A stretch of DNA of 24,126 nt from a virus, in IMG/VR virus record IMGVR_UViG_3300044237_001912, positions 1 to 24,126 of that record, one strand, 5' to 3'. The position numbers and the translations under genes were made by a program. Below, piece after piece: positions 13,589 through 20,771 of this stretch (the stretch's first letter is position 1; each line of letters starts with the position of its first letter). Below the pieces are notes generated by a model, which saw nothing but the letters and a program-made list of their open reading frames with translations, made no database searches and was not told the origin of the DNA.

Positions 13589-13596
13589 AGTACTTA

Positions 13597-13619
13597 GATA
13601 GTAAAGCGGTTTTACTATC
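13597..13619 (+). promoter_or_regulatory. 9-bp hairpin in the 5' leader of gene 13646
   Basis: GATAGTAAA (13597-13605), loop GCGGT, TTTACTATC (13611-13619): nine perfect pairs at the expected 5' end of the transcript, about 10 nt before AAAGGAG. It may stabilise the messenger or influence translation. Confidence 0.55.
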
Positions 13620-13645
13620 ATTAACTAAAGAAAGGAGAATTTATT

Positions 13646-13939
13646 ATGATAAATAAAAACTTTAAAGCAGGTGCCCAAAAGGGTTCGATTAACTATAACG
13701 AAAGAGTAACTTTAGTAGCTACTCCCGAGGGAAAATTTCCTCCCCAAGCTGGGAAAATTGTAGAGGCGTTACTAGCCGCTAAAGACTACAGTTTGACTGT
13801 AGGTGAGTTAGTTGGATTTGACGGTAGTAAAGAGTCGGCTTTAGAAAAAGTTGGACTGCAAACAGTTCAAACTCCGATAGCTATTTGGACTCACTACAAA
13901 GCTAGAATGACTAAGGAGGGTCTTATAAAAATCGGTTAA
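13646..13939 (+). CDS. Small protein in a self-contained expression cassette, possible paralogue of gene 7885
   Basis: The 97-residue protein starts behind GAAAGGAG and has its own promoter (13557), leader hairpin and terminator (13956). It begins MINKNFKAGAQKGSINYNER and has helices AGKIVEALLAAKDY and LTVGELVGF, ending PIAIWTHYKARMTKEGLIKI. The ending matches the 7885 protein at Pro, Ile, Tyr, Arg, Glu and Gly in the same order and spacing, suggesting a shared winged-helix-like end. The unit is flanked by GGAC/GACC-type repeats (about 13498-13520 and 14086-14112). Strong signals suggest high expression. Function unknown. Confidence 0.75.
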   Translation: MINKNFKAGAQKGSINYNERVTLVATPEGKFPPQAGKIVEALLAAKDYSLTVGELVGFDGSKESALEKVGLQTVQTPIAIWTHYKARMTKEGLIKIG

Positions 13940-13955
13940 GTACTTTTCGTCTTAA

Positions 13956-13984
13956 AAAGGGTGGCTTCGGCTGCCCTTTTTTTT
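13956..13984 (+). terminator. Strong rho-independent terminator after gene 13646
   Basis: AAAGGGTGGC (13956-13965), TTCG tetraloop, GCTGCCCTTT (13970-13979), with two G-T pairs, then five more T (to 13984). It begins 17 bp after the stop. Confidence 0.9.
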
Positions 13985-13986
13985 GT

Positions 13987-14025
13987 GCTCTACTCTATCG
14001 CTCTACTCTATCGCTCTACTCTATC
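13987..14025. repeat. Three perfect tandem copies of a 13-mer
   Basis: GCTCTACTCTATC occurs at 13987-13999, 14000-14012 and 14013-14025, followed by a partial CGTCGGTCTATC. It starts 3 bp after the terminator. No coding or structural role is evident; slippage-prone spacer or a recombination relic are both possible. Confidence 0.85.
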
Positions 14026-14085
14026 CGTCGGTCTATCTTTTTATTACAGACAAACCCAGACACTGACCCGCACCCAACGAACGAG

Positions 14086-14112
14086 GGACGGACGGACGGA
14101 CGGACGGACGGA
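14086..14112. repeat. Tandem GGAC tetranucleotide array
   Basis: GGAC is repeated 6.75 times (14086-14112). A related degenerate run, GACCGACCGACGGACCGAGG, is at 13501-13520 on the other side of the 13646 cassette; both have GAGGGA and GGATTT-like ends nearby. The array is GC-rich in an otherwise AT-rich spacer of 261 bp (13940-14200). Confidence 0.85.
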
Positions 14113-14166
14113 TTTAATTTAGGATTTAGGTTAGTTAGGTTAGTTAAATTATATTTATAGTTAGTA

Positions 14167-14194
14167 TTGTAATATTAGCTAGTTAGTGTAATAT
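14167..14194 (+). promoter_or_regulatory. Candidate promoter abutting ATG 14201
   Basis: TTGTAA (14167-14172), a 16-bp spacer and TAATAT (14189-14194), with only six bases (GTATGT) before ATG 14201. The transcript would start at the ATG. There is no Shine-Dalgarno sequence upstream of this start. AT-richness makes chance matches likely, so confidence is moderate. Confidence 0.4.
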
Positions 14195-14200
14195 GTATGT

Positions 14201-14662
14201 ATGAAAAATATAAATGACAAGGTTAGCACCCCTTCTAAAGGTGCAGGGGCTACTTCATCAAGTAGCGTATTTGATAAAATCTTAGCTATGCCTACAGGTG
14301 GTTCAAGTAATGGTGGTTCTTACTCACTAGATACTAAATTAGCTTTAGGTGTTGACGCAGAAGAAAAAGCTGTTTTTCTAAAAGGTCAACCTAAAAAACT
14401 AATTAAGATGATAGCTTACTTATGTAAGAAAAATAATGTTACTTCAGTTAGTATTAATGACTTGCAAGAGTTTGGTACTACTAAAGAAGCTGTTGAGTTA
14501 CAGTTATCATGGCGTATTGGTGAAGTTAAACAATCAAGTAATGTTGATTACACACAAGATATACCTACTATTTGTCAGGCGTATTCTGAGTTATTTGGCA
14601 ATAACGTGAACAAACCTCGCACTAAAGCAGGAGTATGTCACGCCCTTAAAATAGCTAATTAA
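14201..14662 (+). CDS. Hypothetical protein with Ser/Gly-rich N-terminus
   Basis: The 153-residue product begins MKNINDKVSTPSKGAGATSS, a low-complexity Ser/Gly/Thr stretch to about residue 45, then a helical domain (KKLIKMIAYLCKKNNVTSVS, INDLQEFGTTKEAVELQLSW) and a C-terminal part with KPRTKAGVCHALKIAN. No family recognised. The start lacks a ribosome-binding site and lies 6 bp after a possible -10 box. A strong terminator (14677) follows 15 bp after the stop, so the gene is probably transcribed alone. Confidence 0.72.
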   Translation: MKNINDKVSTPSKGAGATSSSSVFDKILAMPTGGSSNGGSYSLDTKLALGVDAEEKAVFLKGQPKKLIKMIAYLCKKNNVTSVSINDLQEFGTTKEAVELQLSWRIGEVKQSSNVDYTQDIPTICQAYSELFGNNVNKPRTKAGVCHALKIAN

Positions 14663-14676
14663 TTAACCTTTAACTT

Positions 14677-14710
14677 AAAAGGGCTAGTGTGAGGTACTAG
14701 CCCTTTTTTT
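14677..14710 (+). terminator. Strong rho-independent terminator after gene 14201
   Basis: AAAAGGGCTAGT (14677-14688), loop GTGAGGT, ACTAGCCCTTTT (14696-14707): 12 perfect pairs, then more T to 14710. Confidence 0.93.
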
Positions 14711-14728
14711 ATCTACTCTATTTCTATT

Positions 14729-14761
14729 GGTTAAATATTAACCATTGGTTAAATATTAACC
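14729..14761. promoter_or_regulatory. Two tandem GGTTAA-N3-TTAACC dyads, operator-like
   Basis: GGTTAAATATTAACC occurs at 14729-14743 and again, identical, at 14747-14761. Each copy has perfect 6-bp dyad arms around ATA, and the centre-to-centre distance is 18 bp. Identical tandem palindromes between a terminator and a lysis-gene promoter look like repressor or activator sites. No candidate regulator is identified. Confidence 0.6.
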
Positions 14762-14946
14762 ACTTACCCTAACACATACACATATACTAGAAGTTATAAG
14801 TAAGTTAGCTTATATAACTATTTAGTCTAATACCCCCCTTGACAAATGTGCTCCCTCACCCGCTGTCCGCACCTTGGGTCCGCGTCCTTTATTGCAACTA
14901 CTTTACAAATAAGTCCCTATCAAAAAAATTTTGCGAAAAAAATTTT

Positions 14947-14974
14947 TTGCAAAAAATATTTTCTGAACTATACT
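14947..14974 (+). promoter_or_regulatory. Candidate promoter abutting the spanin start
   Basis: TTGCAA (14947-14952), a 16-bp spacer and TATACT (14969-14974, five of six), then GTTGGT and ATG 14981. RNA would start at or next to the ATG. No Shine-Dalgarno sequence is present. Confidence 0.45.
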
Positions 14975-14980
14975 GTTGGT

Positions 14981-15373
14981 ATGGGTTTCAAATTAAGTTT
15001 AATTCTTGGCGGTCTCTTAGTGGCTAGTTTGGCAGGTTCTACTTTTTTGTTTAATCAATTAGCACAAGCCAAAGCCAATCAAGTAATCTTACAAGATAAA
15101 ATATCTGAACAAAACGAATCAATTAAAAATTATTTAGCGGACCAAAAGAAACACAACGCTCAACTAGATAACTTAGAAGCAGAAAAACAAAACGCCCTGC
15201 GGGAAGTTACTAAATTAAGAAAAACATTTGCTAAGCACGATCTTGGCAACTTAGCATTAAACAAACCGAAACTTATTGAAAAAATAATAAATAAAGGTAC
15301 TCAAAAAGTTATGGATGAACTAACTCAGATTACATCTCCCCCGAAAGATGAAAATATCTCTCCTAATAGTTAG
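14981..15373 (+). CDS. Inner-membrane spanin (Rz-like)
   Basis: I chose ATG 14981 (130 residues) because it directly precedes a transmembrane segment at residues 4-24 (MGFKLSLILGGLLVASLAGS); the open frame upstream reads homopolymer runs. After the membrane segment comes a long periplasmic coiled coil (about 26-90) and a conserved-looking end, RKTFAKHDLGNLALNKPKLI. This architecture and the overlap with a lipoprotein gene (26 bp, other frame) identify the i-spanin of a two-component system. It would span from the inner membrane to the o-spanin and fuse the two membranes in the last step of lysis. No endolysin or holin is seen nearby. Confidence 0.8.
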   Translation: MGFKLSLILGGLLVASLAGSTFLFNQLAQAKANQVILQDKISEQNESIKNYLADQKKHNAQLDNLEAEKQNALREVTKLRKTFAKHDLGNLALNKPKLIEKIINKGTQKVMDELTQITSPPKDENISPNS

Positions 15374-15728
15374 TTTATTCACGGTTCTAGGCGGTTGTGC
15401 ACTACTTCCTAGAACCACCCCCGTAGATGTTAATACGATTGCGTTACCTGCACCAATGTACCACCCACCGTTGCCTATGGAAATACAAGGCGTAGAAGTT
15501 AAATTTGAAGTATTAACTCCTAAGATTATGGCAGAATATTTAAAATTAGTAGAAGAAGGCAAAGCTCCTGCTGTTGCGTATTATGCGTTAACTACTAAAA
15601 ATTATGAAAACTTATCGATGAATATGGCAGAAGTTACTAGGTACGTAAAACAAATATTATCGGTAGTAGAATATTATCGTAATTATGATAAAGACCCCGC
15701 GACCAACGAAACCCCTTCTAAAGATTAA
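15348..15728 (+). CDS. Outer-membrane lipoprotein spanin (Rz1-like)
   Basis: The 126-residue protein has a lipoprotein signal peptide: MKISLLIVSLFTVLGGCALL, with lipobox LGGC and Cys17 as the lipidated residue. A Pro-rich stretch follows (LPAPMYHPPLPMEI, 33-46), as in Rz1 proteins, then a helical domain (EYLKLVEEGKAPAVAYYALT, NYENLSMNMAEVTRYVKQIL). The last part resembles lipoproteins I associate with marine phages. It is longer than lambda Rz1. The start lies inside the i-spanin gene in another frame, the usual Rz/Rz1 arrangement. Confidence 0.8.
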   Translation: MKISLLIVSLFTVLGGCALLPRTTPVDVNTIALPAPMYHPPLPMEIQGVEVKFEVLTPKIMAEYLKLVEEGKAPAVAYYALTTKNYENLSMNMAEVTRYVKQILSVVEYYRNYDKDPATNETPSKD

Positions 15729-15729
15729 C

Positions 15730-15740
15730 TGCTTTACTTT
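15730..15740 (+). promoter_or_regulatory. Orphan TGCTTTACTTT box directly before ATG 15743
   Basis: An exact copy of the repeated 11-mer, preceded by AAC as in the 7797 and 11741 type, fills almost the whole 14-bp gap between two genes. At the required 17-bp spacing lies AATTAA (15756-15761), inside the next gene and a poor -10. It therefore looks like a -35 region without its promoter partner. Confidence 0.5.
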
Positions 15741-15742
15741 TT

Positions 15743-16783
15743 ATGGCTGAACAACAATTAAAACCCGCGTTAGGTCCACTAGAACAAGCATTAGCTAATA
15801 TACGCGGTGGTGGACTTAGCGGTCTTTTAGAAACTATAAACCCTGAACTACGTACCCGTCCTGATTATCAAAATATTAAAAAAGGTGCAAAGTTTGCTTA
15901 TGACTTTGTTACCGATCCTTTAAATTTAATTTCAACCACACCACAAGGTTTTGCTGCGGCTAGTATTTTTAAAGGTATTCCTGCTTTTTTAATAAAGCCC
16001 TATATGAAAGAAATAGATAAAGCAGAAAAACTTAAACAAACAATATTAAGAGAACGTAACAATATTCGCGTAGACGGTAGACCTGCAGAAGTAGCTGAAG
16101 CTAAAGCTAAAGAACAATTAATAAAAGTTAATGCAAAAATTAAAAGTTTAGAAAAAGATATAAAAACAGAAACAGGAATAGATTTATCAGCACCACGAGC
16201 ACCTATGGTAAATACTAATCAAGGTATTTTAAATTTAATAAACGACCCTAAAAATATTTTTCACGGCAGTCAAAAGAAAGGTATTGGTTCTTTTGAATTA
16301 CCTCAAGGTTATGGTTCAGAAGGCGGACTTTATTTAGTAGATAAATTCATTGACCCTAGACTTAAACAATTTGCTAGAGGTAGACCTTCGCAAGGCGATC
16401 CTGGGTCAGCGTATATTACGGAACCTAATTTTAAAAATATGTTAACGGTAGGCGATACTTCTAAACAAATGGATAAATTATTAAAAAACCTTGAAATAAA
16501 TCTTTCTAATCAAATAAAAAATCCGTTTAAAATTAGCGAACCTGCTTATCAAGTAAAACAATTACGCGATAATATTGTAGGTGTACCTACCAGTTTTACT
16601 AAAGCCGCGAGTGAAGGTTTACGTGATATTGGTATTGACGCCATTAGAATACCTAATAAACGTAGAGGTGTCGATAATAGTGATACTTTTATTTCGTTAA
16701 ACCCTAGTAAAAATTTAAATATTTTAGACGAAGTACCTTACGAAGATATTGAAGGATTAATTAAAGAATTAATGAAGCGATGA
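15743..16783 (+). CDS. Candidate ADP-ribosyltransferase-fold phage protein
   Basis: The 346-residue protein has a helical N-terminal half (1-150) with a charged coiled segment (90-140). The C-terminal half carries the pattern of phage and polyvalent-protein ADP-ribosyltransferases: NIFHGSQKKGIGSFELP (171-187), GSEGGLYLVD (191-200), an AYI strand (223-225), then a late RDIGIDAIRIPN (294-305) followed by DTFISLNPSKNLNIL (314-328). The FHGS and G.YL motifs and the final GID.I...FISLNP block are the ones I rely on. The reaction would be transfer of ADP-ribose from NAD+ to a protein or nucleic acid; the target is unknown. No Shine-Dalgarno site is present. The gene overlaps the large terminase start (ATGA) and sits between spanins and terminase, so it could be a virion-delivered or late-acting protein. 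The fold call is tentative. Confidence 0.5.
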   Translation: MAEQQLKPALGPLEQALANIRGGGLSGLLETINPELRTRPDYQNIKKGAKFAYDFVTDPLNLISTTPQGFAAASIFKGIPAFLIKPYMKEIDKAEKLKQTILRERNNIRVDGRPAEVAEAKAKEQLIKVNAKIKSLEKDIKTETGIDLSAPRAPMVNTNQGILNLINDPKNIFHGSQKKGIGSFELPQGYGSEGGLYLVDKFIDPRLKQFARGRPSQGDPGSAYITEPNFKNMLTVGDTSKQMDKLLKNLEINLSNQIKNPFKISEPAYQVKQLRDNIVGVPTSFTKAASEGLRDIGIDAIRIPNKRRGVDNSDTFISLNPSKNLNILDEVPYEDIEGLIKELMKR

Positions 16784-18306
16784 CCAGTAATCGTGATAAA
16801 TTAAAAGCCCTACGTAATATTGACTTTTCGCATTTAACTAAAGAAGAAGCCAAAGAATTTACGGTTTTATTAGAAGAATTAGAAAAACGCGAATACCAAG
16901 AAAAATCTACAGGTACATTTTTAGATTTTGTAAAATCTATGTGGGCGGAATTTATTTCAGGCGATCATCATATAAAAATGGCACAAGCGTTTGATGATAT
17001 CGCTAACGGCAAATTAAAAAGATTAATAATTAATATGCCGCCTAGACATACTAAATCAGAATTTGCTTCGCATTTATTCCCTGCTTATTTATTAGGTAAA
17101 AATCCTAAATTAAAAATTATTGAAGCTACCCACACCGCTGACCTTGCAGTTAACTTTGGTAGAAAAGTTAGGGATTTAATTGACGGTGAAGAATACCGCG
17201 AACTATTTCCTGAGACTGAATTAAAAGCGGATAGTCGTTCGGCGGGTAAATGGCTAACTAATAAAGGTGGTGAATACTATGCCGCAGGTATTGGTGGTGC
17301 GTTAGCGGGAAGGGGAGCAGATTTATTTATTATTGACGACCCGCATTCGGAACAAGACGCAATGTCAGATAAAGCTCTAGAAGAAGCCTACGAATGGTAC
17401 ATGGCAGGACCGCGACAAAGGTTACAACCAGGAGGTGCAATCGTTATTGTAATGACGCGTTGGAATAAAAAAGATTTAACAGGACGGTTAACTAAAAAGA
17501 TGGCACAAGACGAAGGTGCCGATCAATGGAAAATTATAGAATTTCCTGCAATTTTACCTAGTGGTAAACCGCTTTGGGATAGTTTTTGGAAATTAGAAGA
17601 ACTAGAAGGTATAAAAGCGTCGGTAAGCCCATCTAAATGGGCGGCACAATATATGCAACGTCCTACGGGTGAAGGTATTTCGATAATTCCTAAAGAATGG
17701 TTTAATATTTGGGAAGAAGAAAAACCACCTAAATGTCAATATTTAATACAAAGTTACGATACGGCATTTTTAAAATCCGAACGAGCAGACTTTACCGCGA
17801 TAACTACGTGGGGGGTGTTTTATCCTGAAGGTAAAATAGGTGAAGAAATATATTCAGGGGATGAAGCTCATTTAATTTTAATAGATTGTATAAAAGAACG
17901 TTACGATTTTCCAGAATTAAAAAACGAAGCGTTACGTTTATACGATTATTGGGAACCTGATACGGTAATTATTGAAGCTAAAGCTAGTGGTATACCATTA
18001 GTACAAGAACTTAGACGTATTGGTATACCTGTAAATACTTTTTCTCCAGGAAAAGGTCAAGATAAAATTGCTAGATTAAATTCTGTTTCACCTATTTTTC
18101 AAGACGGTAGAGTTTGGGTACCTGATAATAGATTTGGGGAAGAACTTATGGAAGAAGTTAGTGATTTTCCCGCAGGAGAAAATGATGATTTAGTAGACGC
18201 GACAACGTTAGCGTTAGCAAGGTTTAGAGAAGGCGGATTTTTAACGTTAAGTAGTGATTTTGCTGATGATGAAGATTATTATCCTAGTGATAGGGTTTAT
18301 TATTAA
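16780..18306 (+). CDS. terL: Terminase large subunit
   Basis: The 508-residue protein is the DNA packaging motor. The ATPase domain has an adapted Walker A, PPRHTKSE (87-94), Walker B LFIIDDPHS (182-190, D186/D187) and the coupling motif IVMTRWNKKDL (223-233). The C-terminal RNase-H-like nuclease shows SYDTAF (D327), VIIEAKASG (E399) and NDDLVDA (D469/D470/D473), which would bind two metal ions and cut the concatemer. The length is typical. The start overlaps the preceding gene by ATGA with no strong ribosome-binding site. It works with the portal encoded next and with the small subunit at 12955-13488. Confidence 0.95.
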   Translation: MTSNRDKLKALRNIDFSHLTKEEAKEFTVLLEELEKREYQEKSTGTFLDFVKSMWAEFISGDHHIKMAQAFDDIANGKLKRLIINMPPRHTKSEFASHLFPAYLLGKNPKLKIIEATHTADLAVNFGRKVRDLIDGEEYRELFPETELKADSRSAGKWLTNKGGEYYAAGIGGALAGRGADLFIIDDPHSEQDAMSDKALEEAYEWYMAGPRQRLQPGGAIVIVMTRWNKKDLTGRLTKKMAQDEGADQWKIIEFPAILPSGKPLWDSFWKLEELEGIKASVSPSKWAAQYMQRPTGEGISIIPKEWFNIWEEEKPPKCQYLIQSYDTAFLKSERADFTAITTWGVFYPEGKIGEEIYSGDEAHLILIDCIKERYDFPELKNEALRLYDYWEPDTVIIEAKASGIPLVQELRRIGIPVNTFSPGKGQDKIARLNSVSPIFQDGRVWVPDNRFGEELMEEVSDFPAGENDDLVDATTLALARFREGGFLTLSSDFADDEDYYPSDRVYY

Positions 18307-18332
18307 TACGAATAGTACTATGATTCAACCTA

Positions 18333-20771
18333 ATGGCTATTGAAAAACAACCTGTTTCAATAATTTCTACTCCTGACGAAGAAATAGAGTTAGAAATTAC
18401 TGCAGAAACGCCCGAAGAAACAGAAGTTTTTTTACAACCTGACGGTTCGGTTATTTTAGGCAGTGATATGCCCGAACAATCTGAAAATAAATTTGGTGAA
18501 AATTTAGCCGAAGGACTAGACGAAAACGAATTACGTAGTATCGCTAGTGAATTAACTCAATTATACGAAGAAGATTTAGAATCTAGAGACGATTGGTTTA
18601 ATACTTACGCCGATGGCTTAGAATGTTTAGGTATAAACTCCGAATCTAGGTCAGAACCGTTCAAAGGTGCTTCAGGAGTACACCATCCGATACTAGCAGA
18701 AGCCGTTACTCAGTTCCAAGCACAAGCATATAAAGAATTATTACCTGCAGGTGGACCTGTAGATACCGAAATACTAGGTCAAATAGATAATGCGAAAGCA
18801 GAAAAAGCAAATCGTGTTAAAAATTTCATGAATTACCAAATAACTTACAAAATGGAAGAATATGATCCTGAAATGGATCAATTATTATTTTATTTACCGT
18901 TATCTGGCTCCGCTTTTAAAAAAATTTACTACGATCCTGCGTTAGGACGTGCTGTTGCCCGTTTTGTTAAAGCAGAACATTTAGTAGTACCTTATTATGC
19001 GGTAGATTTACTTACCGCACCAAGAATTACGCACGTAATTCATATGAATGAAAACGAATTACGTAAATTACAGCTTTCTGGCTTCTATCGAGACGTAGAA
19101 TTAAGCGATCCGATGAGTGCTACCGATAATACTGAGGTAGATGACAAAGTTGACGAGTTACAAGGCATTAGTAGAACGATAAATGACGAAGAATATACGT
19201 TATTAGAAGTTCATGTTGATTTAGACTTAGAAGGTTATCAAGATACTAACGCAAACGGTGAAGAAACAGGGGTAGCGTTGCCTTATATCGTAACTATTTG
19301 TAAAGATAACAATGAAGTACTAGCAATTAGACCAAATTACAACGAAAAAGACCCAATGCGTAGAAAAATAGAACATTTTACGCATTATAAGTTTTTGCCA
19401 GGATTAGGGTTTTATGGTTTTGGATTAATTCATATGATGGGCGGTTTAACTAAATCAGTTACCGCGTTATTACGTCAATTAATTGATGCAGGGACACTTT
19501 CTAACTTACCTGCAGGATTTAAAGCTCGTGGATTAAATATTCAACGTCACGATGATCCATTACAACCAGGAGAGTGGCGAGACGTTGATGCTCCAGGAGG
19601 AAGATTACAAGATGCATTTTTACCGTTGCCTTATAAAGAACCTAGCGGGACTTTAACACAATTATTAGGTGCTTTAGTAGATTCGGGTAAACGTTTTGCG
19701 GCAACAATAGAAGACCCGACAGGCGACGGTAATTCCCAAGCCCCAGTAGGTACTACGGTAGCCCTTTTAGAAAAAGGTCAACGTATTATGTCGGCGATAC
19801 ATAAAAGATTACATTACGCACAAAAAACTGAATTTAAAATTTTAAAAAGAGTATTTGGTCAATTTTTACCGCCACAATATCCGTACCAAGTACAAGGAGC
19901 TTCGGAAAATGTATTTAACGAAGACTTCGATGATAGTATTGATGTAATACCTGTAAGTGACCCTAATATTTTTAGTATGACGCAACGTATTACATTAGCT
20001 CAAACGCAATTACAAATGGCACAAGCTGCTCCGCAATTACATGATTTACGCGAAGCGTATCGTAAAATGTATATTGCCTTAAATATAAAAGATATTGACG
20101 CAGTATTGCCTGAAGAAGAACAAATACCTGCTCGTGACCCCGTTACCGAAGAACAAGCAGCAATTACGGGTAATCCTATAAAAGCGTACGAATTCCAAAA
20201 TCACGAAGCATATATTGCTAGTCATAGTGCTTTTATGCAAAACCCTATGGTACAACAAAACCCTGCGGCGACAAAAATTATTGGAGCTAATATTCAAGAA
20301 CACCAAGCGATGTTATATAGACAACAAATAGAACAAGCATTAGGGCAACAACTACCACCAATAGGTGAAGAAATGCCGCCAGAAATTATGAACCAAATAG
20401 CAGGTATGGCAGCACAAGCTACGCAACAAGTTACAGGTCAAGCTCAAGCGATGGCACAAGCTCAAGCCGCAGCACAACAAACGCCACAAATGCAAATGTT
20501 CCAACAACAATTAGCATTAGAAAAAGAACAATTAATGCAAAAAGAAATGGATGACGTAAGAGCTGCTGAAATAGAATTACAAAAAGCTCAATTAAATGCA
20601 CAAATTAGACGAGAACAAATAGAAGCAGATTTAAGAAAACAAGACAGTAAAGATGCGATACAATTACAAGAATTAGAGCTAAAAGCAAAAGCTGACGCTG
20701 ATAAGAACTATAACGAATTAGTAAAAACTGTTCGTGAAAGTAGAAACCAAAACGGAGATAATAATGCATAG
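18333..20771 (+). CDS. Portal protein, P22-like
   Basis: The 812-residue protein is the dodecameric head-tail connector through which DNA enters the capsid. Its opening region (VFLQPDGSVILGSDMPEQSE) is acidic; the core contains SEPFKGASGVHHPILAEAVT (about 109-128), FQAQAYKELLP, YLPLSGSAFKKIYYDP and LPGLGFYGFGLIHMMGGLTK, a block order I associate with portals of podo- and siphoviruses of marine bacteria. From about residue 660 the sequence turns into a Gln/Ala/Met-rich helical barrel (AQAMAQAQAAAQQTP...) and a Lys/Glu coiled coil, as in long P22-type portals. It starts 26 bp after the large terminase stop without a clear ribosome-binding site. Confidence 0.9.
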   Translation: MAIEKQPVSIISTPDEEIELEITAETPEETEVFLQPDGSVILGSDMPEQSENKFGENLAEGLDENELRSIASELTQLYEEDLESRDDWFNTYADGLECLGINSESRSEPFKGASGVHHPILAEAVTQFQAQAYKELLPAGGPVDTEILGQIDNAKAEKANRVKNFMNYQITYKMEEYDPEMDQLLFYLPLSGSAFKKIYYDPALGRAVARFVKAEHLVVPYYAVDLLTAPRITHVIHMNENELRKLQLSGFYRDVELSDPMSATDNTEVDDKVDELQGISRTINDEEYTLLEVHVDLDLEGYQDTNANGEETGVALPYIVTICKDNNEVLAIRPNYNEKDPMRRKIEHFTHYKFLPGLGFYGFGLIHMMGGLTKSVTALLRQLIDAGTLSNLPAGFKARGLNIQRHDDPLQPGEWRDVDAPGGRLQDAFLPLPYKEPSGTLTQLLGALVDSGKRFAATIEDPTGDGNSQAPVGTTVALLEKGQRIMSAIHKRLHYAQKTEFKILKRVFGQFLPPQYPYQVQGASENVFNEDFDDSIDVIPVSDPNIFSMTQRITLAQTQLQMAQAAPQLHDLREAYRKMYIALNIKDIDAVLPEEEQIPARDPVTEEQAAITGNPIKAYEFQNHEAYIASHSAFMQNPMVQQNPAATKIIGANIQEHQAMLYRQQIEQALGQQLPPIGEEMPPEIMNQIAGMAAQATQQVTGQAQAMAQAQAAAQQTPQMQMFQQQLALEKEQLMQKEMDDVRAAEIELQKAQLNAQIRREQIEADLRKQDSKDAIQLQELELKAKADADKNYNELVKTVRESRNQNGDNNA

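Larger units (their letters stand above)
14663..14980. other. 318-bp gene-free region: terminator, tandem dyads and spanin promoter
   Basis: It holds the terminator at 14677-14710, the tandem GGTTAA dyads at 14729-14761 and a candidate promoter at 14947-14974. Open frames starting at 14839 and 14846 read through A/T homopolymer runs and I do not accept them. The stretch 14830-14890 is GC-richer than its surroundings; I see no gene there. Confidence 0.55.

Noticed and set aside
14839-14980. Upstream extension of the spanin frame and a parallel open frame
   Set aside because: They translate A and T homopolymer runs into Lys/Phe stretches and would hide the N-terminal membrane segment of the spanin; ATG 14981 is better.
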